Of a DNA stretch of 42,784 nt, positions 8,887-16,308 are shown piece by piece. The stretch is taken from contig JAQTNV010000008.1 of assembly GCA_028713675.1 (NCBI GenBank), forward strand, positions 1-42,784, read 5' to 3'. Positions within the stretch are counted from its first letter, which is position 1. Every line of letters starts with the position of its first letter. This DNA comes from a bacterium. GTDB lineage: Bacteria; Desulfobacterota; JAPLJL01. The notes under the pieces were generated by a model. That model was not told the DNA's origin. It did not search any database and saw only the letters and a list, made by a program, of their open reading frames with translations. A program made the position numbers and the translations under genes.

Positions 8887-10799
8887 TATTTCCCCAGCTG
8901 CACAGTCTGGTCGGCGATCTTGGCCAGGCCGGGATTGAAAGAAAAATGGATAATCTGCACCCGGGCGGAAATCTTCTTCAGGTTCTGCGCCCAGAAAGCC
9001 AGGCGGGCCGGGTCAAAATTGCGGAAAGGATCGTCCAGGATAATGGGCAGGGAAAAACGGGAGCAAAGCGCTTTCCAGACCGTCAGCTGCCAGGAGGCCG
9101 CCGCGGCTTCCCGGGTGGAGGAACTCAAGCCCCGGGCCGGCGGCTGGCCGGAAGCCGGGATAATTTTAAAACCGGACGGGGAGCTGGGATCCAGGGCCAT
9201 CTGATACCGGCCCTGCGTGACGGTCCCCAGGGCCTGGCTGGAACTCTCCACCACCTTTTTCCGGAGCTCGTTTTCATCGGCGACGTTCAGAATCACCCGG
9301 ATTTTCTCCCAGGGCCCGGTCCCGCCCGACGGGCTCGCCTCTCCCGGATCCGGGGCTGATCCCGGATCGTCGGCAAAACCCCCCAGGTCCTCAACCTGCT
9401 CGACCCCACCCTCCGGGCCGTCCGTTCCCAGCGGGGATTCCAGGCGCTTGATTTCCCTTCTCATCTCCATCGGATCCATGGCCACCCCGCCCATTTCCAG
9501 AAGCCGGTTCTGTCTTTTGTCGATTTCGGCCTTGAGTTGGACTTTCTGGGCTTCCGCCTCGTTCAGGTTGACCCGGGCCAGGTAATCGGCCTTTTCCTGT
9601 TCCGACCTTTTCTTTTCCGCCAGTGCGGTCCGGTATTCCTTCTGCCGGGCCAGGATTTCCTCGGGGATGATGGCCCCGGTTTTTTCCAGCAGTTGCCGGA
9701 TGACGCTCCCTTCGATTTCAAAACGTTTTTCGATCACCCGGGTCTTTTCGTTCCAGCCGGCCATCTGTTCTTTGAGCTTGGTCGCTTTCTCCTTATTCGA
9801 CCAGAATTTCCAGAGCGAATATAAACTGGCCCCGGCCCCGCCAAACAGAAAGGGGGCCGTGATCAGCCGGGGCAGGTTGGGAAAAGCCAGCGAGACCACC
9901 AGGGCAATAAAAGCTGCGGCCGCGCCGGCGATGAAAATCGGCTCCCGGTAGAAATTCCCTTTCTGGGAGTATGTGGCCAGCTCGGCTTCGACCTGTTTCC
10001 GGTCTTCCTCGAGTTTGCCGAGTTCTTCCGACTTCTGGGTGTTGAGTTTTTTAAAGGCTGTAACCTTGGCTTCCAGATCGGCGGGAAGTTCCTCGCAGCC
10101 GGCATATTTTTTCAGCTTTTCCGCCGCTTCCTGGATCTTTCCCTCCAGGGCGGGGATGCCTTTGCTCTTTTCCTCGATCTGGAAAAGCTGGGTGTGCAGT
10201 CCGTCCAGCTCGAATTCAATCCCCTCGATCTCCTCCGCCCGCGCCAGGTCTTCCTTCAGGGATTTGATTTTCTGCTCCTTTTCCGCCTGGTTTTTCGGCG
10301 CGGGGGCAGAGGCGGCGGCGAAGGCGGGTTTCTTTTGCGGGGCCGGGACCGTTCCGGGATCCGGAACCCGGGCCGGTTCAAATCTGTCCAGTGCGAAAAA
10401 CTGGAGGTAATCGGAGGTAGTAACCCCGGACTCCTTTTTCCATAATTTTCTCCAGGTCTCCGGATTGCGGTCCACCACCTTCCATTCCTGGGTTTCCCGG
10501 GCCAGCTGATTGATCAGCAGGTCCCCGGTTTTAAAATCCCGGATGACCCGGTATTCCCGGTCCTGGCTCCGGAAGCGGATCCCGGCCCGGGGCGCGATTT
10601 CTCCGCCTTCCCCGATCGGAATCCCGGCCTTGATCGCCGAAAACCGATCCGGATCGATCACCGCGGTAACCAGTTGATAAATCAGGGTTTTGCCGGTTTC
10701 GTTGCCCCCGAGGATCAGATTGTAACCGGGGCCGAAAACCAGCTTGTAGGGCTTGGGAAAAGGACCTATTCCCTGGACGATTATTTCGACAAATTCCAA
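8886..10799 (-). CDS. Membrane-anchored SMC/YhaN-like AAA ATPase
   Basis: ATPase of the Rad50/SMC/YhaN type, 637 residues. Seen: Walker A GGNETGKT at 31-38, Pro/Ala-rich linker around 145-170, coiled coil about 170-280, two hydrophobic helices at about 287-307 and 311-331, a second coiled coil about 335-460, a signature-like LSSSTREAAAASW, and Walker B plus D-loop in LPIILDDPFRNFD (584-596). The hydrophobic pair sits where the hinge of an SMC arm would be, so the coiled coils probably anchor the ATPase to the membrane, as in YhaN-like proteins. It lies 43 bases after rplS and overlaps yraN. DNA or nuclease partnership is inferred from the family, not shown. No YhaM/SbcD-like partner is adjacent. 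Confidence 0.7.
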   Translation of the reverse strand: MEFVEIIVQGIGPFPKPYKLVFGPGYNLILGGNETGKTLIYQLVTAVIDPDRFSAIKAGIPIGEGGEIAPRAGIRFRSQDREYRVIRDFKTGDLLINQLARETQEWKVVDRNPETWRKLWKKESGVTTSDYLQFFALDRFEPARVPDPGTVPAPQKKPAFAAASAPAPKNQAEKEQKIKSLKEDLARAEEIEGIEFELDGLHTQLFQIEEKSKGIPALEGKIQEAAEKLKKYAGCEELPADLEAKVTAFKKLNTQKSEELGKLEEDRKQVEAELATYSQKGNFYREPIFIAGAAAAFIALVVSLAFPNLPRLITAPFLFGGAGASLYSLWKFWSNKEKATKLKEQMAGWNEKTRVIEKRFEIEGSVIRQLLEKTGAIIPEEILARQKEYRTALAEKKRSEQEKADYLARVNLNEAEAQKVQLKAEIDKRQNRLLEMGGVAMDPMEMRREIKRLESPLGTDGPEGGVEQVEDLGGFADDPGSAPDPGEASPSGGTGPWEKIRVILNVADENELRKKVVESSSQALGTVTQGRYQMALDPSSPSGFKIIPASGQPPARGLSSSTREAAAASWQLTVWKALCSRFSLPIILDDPFRNFDPARLAFWAQNLKKISARVQIIHFSFNPGLAKIADQTVQLGK

Positions 10800-10842
10800 G
10801 GTTTAAACCCAAAAATTTGTCCGCCCGGAGCCGCGGAAATTT

Positions 10843-11190
10843 TCAGTCGGTTTGAACCGGCCGGATCTTGGCGGCCTTGCCTTTGCGTCCCCGCAGATAA
10901 TAAAGCCGGGCCCGCCGGACCTTCCCCGACTGCACCACTTCTATCTTTTCCAGCAGGGGTGAATGCAACGGGAAAATTCTTTCCACCCCCACGCCGTAAG
11001 ACAGTTTCCTCACGGTGAAACAGGCCCGGTTGCTGCTCCCCTGCTTCGAGATCACCACTCCCTCAAACACCTGGACCCTCTCCTTGTCGCCTTCCTTGAT
11101 CCGGGAATGAACGCGCACCGTGTCGCCCGGTCGGATCCCCGGCAAGCCTGTGCGCAGGGTCTCGTTTTCAATTTTCTGAATCAGGTTCAT
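10843..11190 (-). CDS. rplS: Ribosomal protein L19
   Basis: Large-subunit ribosomal protein at the 30S-50S interface. 115 residues, full length. Seen: [45 protein letters not shown] and [20 protein letters not shown], all diagnostic. A strong ribosome-binding site (AAAGGAGG) lies within the end of trmD, and the two genes overlap by 23 bases, indicating coupled translation. trmD-rplS order is widely conserved. Confidence 0.98.
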   Translation of the reverse strand: MNLIQKIENETLRTGLPGIRPGDTVRVHSRIKEGDKERVQVFEGVVISKQGSSNRACFTVRKLSYGVGVERIFPLHSPLLEKIEVVQSGKVRRARLYYLRGRKGKAAKIRPVQTD

Positions 11191-11962
11191 ATTTGCCTCC
11201 TTTTTCTCCTTCTTCCGCTTCGATTTCCGCCAGAAGTTCCTGGTCAGACTCGGACAAATTCACTCGGGCCAGAAGATCGGGGCGCCGTTCCCGGGTTCGC
11301 CGCAAGGCCTCCTTCCTCTGCCATTCCTCAATTTTACGATGATCGCCGCTGAAAAGCACCGGGGGAACCGGAAACCCCGCGTAATCAGCCGGACGCGTAT
11401 AAACCGGATGTTTCAGCACCCCTCCCTCCAGCGAGTCGTGATCCGGGCTCAGGGGATTTCCCAATACCCCGGGGGTCAGGCGGGCCACCGCTTCCACCAG
11501 CACCAGCGCCGCGGCCTCTCCTCCGGAAAGGATGTAATCACCGATGGATATCTCCTGATCCGTGAAATGTTCCGCCACCCGCTCATCCACCCCTTCGTAG
11601 TGCCCGCAGATGATGACCAGCTTCTTTTCCCGGGCCAATTCCCGCGCCCGCTCCTGGGTGAATAATTGTCCCTGGGGACTGAGCAGGATGACCTGGAGGG
11701 GATCGGAAGAGTCCCGGCGGATCTGCTCCAGCGCCCGAGCGATGGGTTCCACCTTGAGCACCATGCCTTCTCCCCCGCCGAACGGATAGTCATCGGCAAC
11801 CCGGTGCTTGCCTTCGGTAAAATCCCTGATATCCACCACCTTCACCTGAATGATCCCCTTGGCCTGGGCCTTGGATAATATGGACTCGGAAAACGGCGAA
11901 TCAAAGTAGCGGGGGAAAAGGGTTAAGATTACGAACTCGATTCGGGAGGGAAAATCCTTCAC
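11168..11962 (-). CDS. trmD: tRNA (guanine37-N1)-methyltransferase
   Basis: Methylates G37 next to the anticodon of a subset of tRNAs and prevents frameshifting. SPOUT-fold dimer using S-adenosylmethionine. 264 residues. Seen: [14 protein letters not shown], the conserved [17 protein letters not shown] (52-68), [24 protein letters not shown], and the trefoil-knot [20 protein letters not shown]. The start is GTG at 11962 with GAGG about eight bases upstream, and no nearer ATG fits the family N-terminus. A strong hairpin (11975-11993) lies just before the ribosome-binding site. The gene that usually precedes it, rimM, is absent. Confidence 0.97.
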   Translation of the reverse strand: MKDFPSRIEFVILTLFPRYFDSPFSESILSKAQAKGIIQVKVVDIRDFTEGKHRVADDYPFGGGEGMVLKVEPIARALEQIRRDSSDPLQVILLSPQGQLFTQERARELAREKKLVIICGHYEGVDERVAEHFTDQEISIGDYILSGGEAAALVLVEAVARLTPGVLGNPLSPDHDSLEGGVLKHPVYTRPADYAGFPVPPVLFSGDHRKIEEWQRKEALRRTRERRPDLLARVNLSESDQELLAEIEAEEGEKGGKYEPDSEN

Positions 11963-11974
11963 GGTCCGCCCTCA

Positions 11975-11993
11975 GGCCGACTTTCGGTCGGCC
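11975..11993 (-). promoter_or_regulatory. Hairpin directly upstream of the trmD ribosome-binding site
   Basis: A perfect 7-bp stem, GGCCGAC with GTCGGCC around a CGAAA loop on the minus strand, lies in the 89-base khpA-trmD gap. No T-run follows, so it is unlikely to be a terminator. It ends a few bases before the GAGG of trmD and may affect initiation or mRNA stability. Confidence 0.45.
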
Positions 11994-12051
11994 GGCGGCG
12001 GCCAGCTCCCGGGTTCCCCCGGCTGCGCAAAAAACCCTTTCGGAAATTTGA

Positions 12052-12285
12052 TCACTTGGGGATTATCTCCAGGACCACCTTTTTCTTCGACTTGGCGCCG
12101 GCGGACGCCAGAATCGTCCGGATCGCCCAGGCCGTCTTCCCTTCCCGTCCGATCACGCGGCCGACCTCGTCCTGGGGCACCTTGAGCTCGATAACCAGGG
12201 TGGATTCCCCCTGGATCTCGTTGATCTCCACCTCCTTGAAATTATTCACCAGGAGTTGAGCCAGGTACGCGACCAGTTCCTTCAT
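12052..12285 (-). CDS. khpA: KH-domain RNA-binding protein KhpA
   Basis: Small single-KH RNA-binding protein (UPF0109/KhpA). 77 residues. Seen: the helix [19 protein letters not shown], then [25 protein letters not shown], with the KH GXXG loop as GREG. Its ATG overlaps the rpsP stop by four bases. The rpsP-khpA pairing is common in bacteria, and KhpA is known to act with KhpB in some Gram-positive species. No partner gene is in the window. Confidence 0.95.
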   Translation of the reverse strand: MKELVAYLAQLLVNNFKEVEINEIQGESTLVIELKVPQDEVGRVIGREGKTAWAIRTILASAGAKSKKKVVLEIIPK

Positions 12286-12569
12286 TTGCTCTCCTTCTTC
12301 TCCGAGTCTTGGCCCGTTGATTCCGGTTTGCGATAGTAACCTTCCCTCCGGAGAATCCCCTCCACGGTCTTCGTCGGCTGGGCCCCCTGGTCCAGCCAGT
12401 GGTGAATCCGCTCCGCTTTCAGAATTACCTTGGCGGGATTACCCTTGGGGTCATAGGAACCGAGCCGCTCGATAAATCGCCCGCTCCGGGGAGACCGGGC
12501 ATCGGCCGCGACAATCCGATAAAAGGGTTTGGACCTTCCTCCCACCCGAAACAACCTGATTTTTACCAT
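12282..12569 (-). CDS. rpsP: Ribosomal protein S16
   Basis: Small-subunit protein needed for 30S assembly. 95 residues. Seen: [40 protein letters not shown] and [16 protein letters not shown], all typical. The charged C-terminal tail (DSEKKESK) is variable in the family. GGAGG precedes the ATG. It lies 41 bases after ffh and overlaps khpA by four bases. Confidence 0.98.
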   Translation of the reverse strand: MVKIRLFRVGGRSKPFYRIVAADARSPRSGRFIERLGSYDPKGNPAKVILKAERIHHWLDQGAQPTKTVEGILRREGYYRKPESTGQDSEKKESK

Positions 12570-12610
12570 TTTGCCCTCCGCTTTCGCTAACTGGTCAAGA
12601 GTAAAATTAA

Positions 12611-13966
12611 TTAGATATTAAAACCGTTTTGGAAAGGAAAAGCCATCCTCCCCGGCCGGTGTCCCGGCTTTATCTTCAAAATCTTCTTCATTTCCTGGAA
12701 ACGCTTCAGCAGGCGGTTCACGTCCGCCGGGGAGGTTCCGCTCCCCGCCGCGATCCGGCGCCGACGGGAACCGTTGATCAGAACCGGGTTTCGTCTTTCG
12801 TTCCGGGTCATGGAATTAATAATGGCCTCGAAACGGGAGATTTCCTTTTCCGCCCTCTGCATCTCCTCGGGATTGGGGGCCAGCTTCTTCATGCCCGGGA
12901 CCATGGCCAGGACCGATTCGAAAGATCCCATCTTCTTCAGCATCCGGAATTGTTCGAGAAAATCCTCCAGGTCCAATCCCCCGGCGGCCAGTTTTTTCTG
13001 AACCTTCTGGACCTCTTTTTCTTCCCAGACCGATTCGGCTTTTTCAATCAGGGACAGGAGGTCTCCCATCCCGAGAATCCGATCGGCCAGGCGATCGGGA
13101 TGAAACAGCTCAAAATCGTCATCCTTCTCCCCGATCCCCAGAAACTTGATCGGGATGCCCGCCACGGCCCGGATGGAGAGGGCGGCTCCGCCCCGGGCAT
13201 CGCCGTCCAGCTTGGAGAGAATGATTCCGCTCACCCCCACCCCGGACGAAAAGTTCTGCACCATCCGGACGGAATCCTGCCCCACCATCGCGTCCACCAC
13301 CAGCAGGGTTTCCCGGGGTTCCAGGGCGTCCCGGACGGCCGCGAGCTCCGCCATCAGTTCGGTGTCCACGTGCAGGCGTCCCGCGGTATCCAGGATCACC
13401 ACGTCGTATCCCTGGGTCAGGGCCCGTTCGCGGATCCGGGGAATCACCTCATCCACCCGGCCCCCCGCGGCTTCCTCCCGGGCCCGGTAAAAGCCCGCGC
13501 CGACCCGTCCGGCCAGGATCTCCAGCTGTTCCTCGGCGGCCGGGCGCCGGGCGTCAAACGCCACCAGCAGGGGATTGCGCCCCTTGGATTTTTTCAGATA
13601 ATACGCGAGTTTGGCCGCGGTGGTGGTTTTCCCGCTCCCCTGCAGCCCGACCAGCATGATTCCTACGGGCGGCGATCCGCCCAGATCCAGGGGCTGGACC
13701 TTCCCCCCCAGAACCTGGATCATTTCCTCCCGGACAATCTTGATGAATTGCTGGCCCGGCGTGAGGCTCCCGATCACCTCCTGTCCCAGGGCCCGGGTCT
13801 TGACCTGGGTCAGAAAATTATTGACCACCTGGTAATGGACATCCGCCTCGAGAAAAGCCAGGCGGATCTCGCGCAGGGTTTCCTCAATATTTGACTCGGA
13901 GAGCTTGCCCCAGCCTTTTAATTTCCGGAAAACCTGGCCGAGCCGGTCGTTGATGCCTTCAAACAT
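12611..13966 (-). CDS. ffh: Signal recognition particle GTPase Ffh
   Basis: Protein core of the signal recognition particle, which binds SRP RNA and the signal sequence of nascent chains and delivers ribosomes to FtsY. 451 residues. Seen: N domain (1-90), G domain with [15 protein letters not shown] (107-121), [20 protein letters not shown] and [14 protein letters not shown], then a methionine-rich M domain with [20 protein letters not shown], the SRP-RNA-binding helices. First gene of ffh-rpsP-khpA-trmD-rplS. No SRP RNA gene was recognised in the window. Confidence 0.98.
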   Translation of the reverse strand: MFEGINDRLGQVFRKLKGWGKLSESNIEETLREIRLAFLEADVHYQVVNNFLTQVKTRALGQEVIGSLTPGQQFIKIVREEMIQVLGGKVQPLDLGGSPPVGIMLVGLQGSGKTTTAAKLAYYLKKSKGRNPLLVAFDARRPAAEEQLEILAGRVGAGFYRAREEAAGGRVDEVIPRIRERALTQGYDVVILDTAGRLHVDTELMAELAAVRDALEPRETLLVVDAMVGQDSVRMVQNFSSGVGVSGIILSKLDGDARGGAALSIRAVAGIPIKFLGIGEKDDDFELFHPDRLADRILGMGDLLSLIEKAESVWEEKEVQKVQKKLAAGGLDLEDFLEQFRMLKKMGSFESVLAMVPGMKKLAPNPEEMQRAEKEISRFEAIINSMTRNERRNPVLINGSRRRRIAAGSGTSPADVNRLLKRFQEMKKILKIKPGHRPGRMAFPFQNGFNI

Positions 13967-14048
13967 GTTTTATCCCTGGTGCTGCTTTCGTAAATTCCGG
14001 CGATATTTTTCGCTCCGCTCCGTCGGGGAAAATGCTCACTGCGAAATA

Positions 14049-14072
14049 AACCGGGGGGAATAAATCCCGGTT
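14049..14072 (-). terminator. Weak hairpin downstream of the LysM gene
   Basis: On the minus strand AACCGGG and CCCGGTT form a 7-bp stem around a 10-base loop, followed by TTTATTT. It lies about 90 bases after the LysM stop and before ffh, the right place to end the CpoB-LysM transcript. The T-run is poor, so this is tentative. Confidence 0.35.
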
Positions 14073-14160
14073 CAGGCACCCTATTTCCCTGCCTGGGTCT
14101 GGATACTGCGGAAGGAAATTAAATTCTGGCCGCGCCCGGATCCGGGAAAAGCCCGGACTT

Positions 14161-15447
14161 CTAATATACCCCGCTCCGGAAGCAATCCCCCGCCGTGATC
14201 GTGTCCAGGCTGGAGGTAATCAACGCCGCGGAGGTCCCTTCCTTCACGTCAATAATTAAAATTTTTCCCAGCAGCTGCGGAGGCAATTTCAGCATTTTCT
14301 TGGTTCCCGGTTCCGGGACGCTCCGGCTGGGCCGATAGGCCAGCATCAGATTGCCCACCGCCAGTCCGTCGCGCTCCCCGCGATCCAGGTAGACGATATC
14401 GTTCGCCGCGGAGTTTTGCACCGGGTTCTGCGCCACGACGATATATCCGTCGATCTGCCCCGAGAACTGCTTCAAGTCGATTTCCTTGACCGCCGGCTCG
14501 AAAGCGCGGAGAAAATTACCCTTGGAAACCACGTTCCCGGAATGAATGATTTTGGCGGTGGATACCTCGCCGTTCAGCTCGACGATTTCCAGATCCCCCA
14601 CGATTTCCACCTGATAGCCCATCGGTTTCTTGCTCTGGGGGTGGAAAACCTGGCCTCCCTCATCGAGAATGGAAAAACGATCGCCGACTTTCACTCCGGA
14701 GTTTTCCCCCAGGTTGGTGAAAACCATGTCTCCGGCGGAATACATGATTTTTCCCTCGTGAGAACCGACGATCAGGCCCATTTTCCCCAATTCATTCGGG
14801 GAAATGAATCCCCGGTTGGTAACCTTGGCGTAGTAAATCGCTTCCTGAACCCCGATGGCTTCGCCCGAAACCGGCGGGGGCAACTCCTCCTCCACCGGGG
14901 CATATTCTTCCGGGGTGGCGGTTTCAACGGCCGCCGGCTGGATCGGAGCTGCGGCGGCCGGGACCGGAGCGGCAGACTCCGGGGCCAAGGCCACGGTTTC
15001 CGGAACCGGGGCCGCTTGTTCCGGTGCCGGGGCCGCTTGTTCCGGTGCCGGGGCTGCTTGCTCCGGTGCCGGGGCTGCCGCCTCCGGGGACGTGGCTACC
15101 GCCTCCGGGGCCGGAGCGGCGGCGGCCGGCTGTTCCTCGACCACCTGGGGAGGCTGGGCCTGTGCCACCTGGACCTGCGGAGCCTGGCCCAGAGCGATCG
15201 GCTCACCCGGGTAAATCAGGTGCGGGTTCGTGATGTAAGGGTTCAGCGCCCAGAGCTGGGGCCAGTACCAGGGACCGTCCAGAAAACGGGAGGAGATTTC
15301 CCACAAGGTATCCCCGCCTTTGACCACGTAAACCCGGGTCTGAGGTGCCATTTCCTCCTTGGTCGCGACCTGCGCCGCGATGACCGCGGTCAACGCCAGA
15401 TAAATTCCCACCAGCCAGAAAATCGAGGTGGTCATTCTTGATTTCAT
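14161..15447 (-). CDS. LysM-domain envelope protein with Ala/Pro repeat linker
   Basis: Probable exported peptidoglycan-binding protein, 428 residues. Seen: an N-terminal hydrophobic segment (SIFWLVGIYLALTAVIAAQ) as signal peptide or anchor; a LysM domain at about 38-86 (VVKGGDTLWEISSRF, WPQLWALNPYITNPHLIYPG); a low-complexity linker at about 90-200 rich in Ala, Pro and Glu with tandem EQAAPAP units; then a globular region with no recognised family (KVGDRFSIL, NDIVYLDRGERDGLAVGNLMLAYR). The same architecture occurs in uncharacterised LysM proteins of several phyla. GGAG precedes the ATG, 18 bases after the CpoB-like gene. Confidence 0.8.
   Translation of the reverse strand: MKSRMTTSIFWLVGIYLALTAVIAAQVATKEEMAPQTRVYVVKGGDTLWEISSRFLDGPWYWPQLWALNPYITNPHLIYPGEPIALGQAPQVQVAQAQPPQVVEEQPAAAAPAPEAVATSPEAAAPAPEQAAPAPEQAAPAPEQAAPVPETVALAPESAAPVPAAAAPIQPAAVETATPEEYAPVEEELPPPVSGEAIGVQEAIYYAKVTNRGFISPNELGKMGLIVGSHEGKIMYSAGDMVFTNLGENSGVKVGDRFSILDEGGQVFHPQSKKPMGYQVEIVGDLEIVELNGEVSTAKIIHSGNVVSKGNFLRAFEPAVKEIDLKQFSGQIDGYIVVAQNPVQNSAANDIVYLDRGERDGLAVGNLMLAYRPSRSVPEPGTKKMLKLPPQLLGKILIIDVKEGTSAALITSSLDTITAGDCFRSGVY
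15000..15105. repeat. 21-bp in-frame tandem repeat in the LysM gene
   Basis: About four near-identical 21-base units (core GGCCGCTTGTTCCGGTGCCG on the plus strand) encode successive EQAAPAP heptapeptides of the linker. Units differ by single bases. This is a site of potential length variation, as in many Pro/Ala surface-protein linkers. Confidence 0.75.
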
Positions 15448-15465
15448 GTTTTCTCCTTTCCCCCT

Positions 15466-16203
15466 CTAAAAATGAAATTTCTCTTTGGCTTTATTGGCCG
15501 CTTCCGATTTGGGAAATTCCTGGGTCAGTTTCTGGATTACCTCCCGGGCCCGGTCCTGATTGCCGGCCGAAAGGTAAGAATAACCCAATTTCAGAAGGGC
15601 ATCCGGAACCTTGTTCCCTCCGGGAAAATCCCGGCAAACCTGTTCAAACGTCTGAATCGCCGACTGGAAATCCTTTTGCGAATAATAGCATTCTCCCAAC
15701 CAGTAAAGGGCGTTGTCGGTTAAATCATGCCGGGGAAAAAGGGCGACGAACCGGGAAAACTTCGCCTTGGCGGTTTCGTATTCGCCCGCCTGGAAATACC
15801 CGTAAGCCTTCCGGTAAAACAGAAACGGATCGGCGTCCTCCGGCCCGCTCGCTTCCGGCGCGGCTTTCCGGACCGCGGCCGGCGTGGGAGCGAGAACAAG
15901 CTCGGGCTGAATCGGTTCCTCCCGGGGAATCTCGGCTTTTTTAATCCCGGCCAGGCCTTCCTTGGCTTCCTTCAGGCCTTCCGAGGTGGAATCCACGGCG
16001 TCTTTCAAAATAAAAATCGAATTGTCGATTTCCCCCAGTCGTTTTTCCAGGTCGGAAAGCTGATTGCTTAAACGCTTGCTGCTCACCCTGGCTTCGTCTG
16101 TTCCGGCCTCCAAAGCTCCCACCCGTTTTTCCAGTTGCGCGGAGGCGCAGGAATAAACGGCCAGAAAAAGCGTGCTTAAAAACAGTCTGGATATTATTTT
16201 CAT
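15466..16203 (-). CDS. CpoB/YbgF-like lipoprotein with coiled coil and TPR repeats
   Basis: Resembles CpoB/YbgF, a periplasmic protein that coordinates peptidoglycan synthesis with Tol-Pal constriction. About 245 residues. Seen: an N-terminal export signal ending in LAVYSC (lipobox-like), an alpha-helical coiled coil with KRVGALEAG and SDLEKRLGEIDNSI, a Pro/Ala linker, then three TPR-like repeats (YFQAGEYETAKAKFSRFV, YYSQKDFQSAIQTFEQV, YLSAGNQDRAREVIQKL). An ATG at 16221 would add six residues but has no properly spaced ribosome-binding site. Neither tol nor pal is in the window; it pairs instead with the LysM gene. Role by analogy. Confidence 0.8.
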   Translation of the reverse strand: MKIISRLFLSTLFLAVYSCASAQLEKRVGALEAGTDEARVSSKRLSNQLSDLEKRLGEIDNSIFILKDAVDSTSEGLKEAKEGLAGIKKAEIPREEPIQPELVLAPTPAAVRKAAPEASGPEDADPFLFYRKAYGYFQAGEYETAKAKFSRFVALFPRHDLTDNALYWLGECYYSQKDFQSAIQTFEQVCRDFPGGNKVPDALLKLGYSYLSAGNQDRAREVIQKLTQEFPKSEAANKAKEKFHF

Positions 16204-16244
16204 AGTCAGATTTTTGCCCATCCCTGCATCAAACCCTATTGAAT

Positions 16245-16273
16245 TCTATATAATTTATAGTAAGTATTGTCAA
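16245..16273 (-). promoter_or_regulatory. Sigma70-type promoter for the CpoB-LysM pair
   Basis: On the minus strand TTGACA (16273-16268) and TATAGA (16250-16245) are separated by exactly 17 bases in an AT-rich stretch. The predicted transcript starts near 16238, giving a short leader before the CpoB-like gene. The lipase-like gene diverges from the same region. Confidence 0.65.
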
Positions 16274-16308
16274 GGAAACCTATCTTTCATAAATTATCAA
16301 TCATATAT

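Noticed and set aside
12629-13894. 421-codon open frame on the plus strand
   Set aside because: Antisense shadow of ffh; His/Pro/Gly-rich without motifs.
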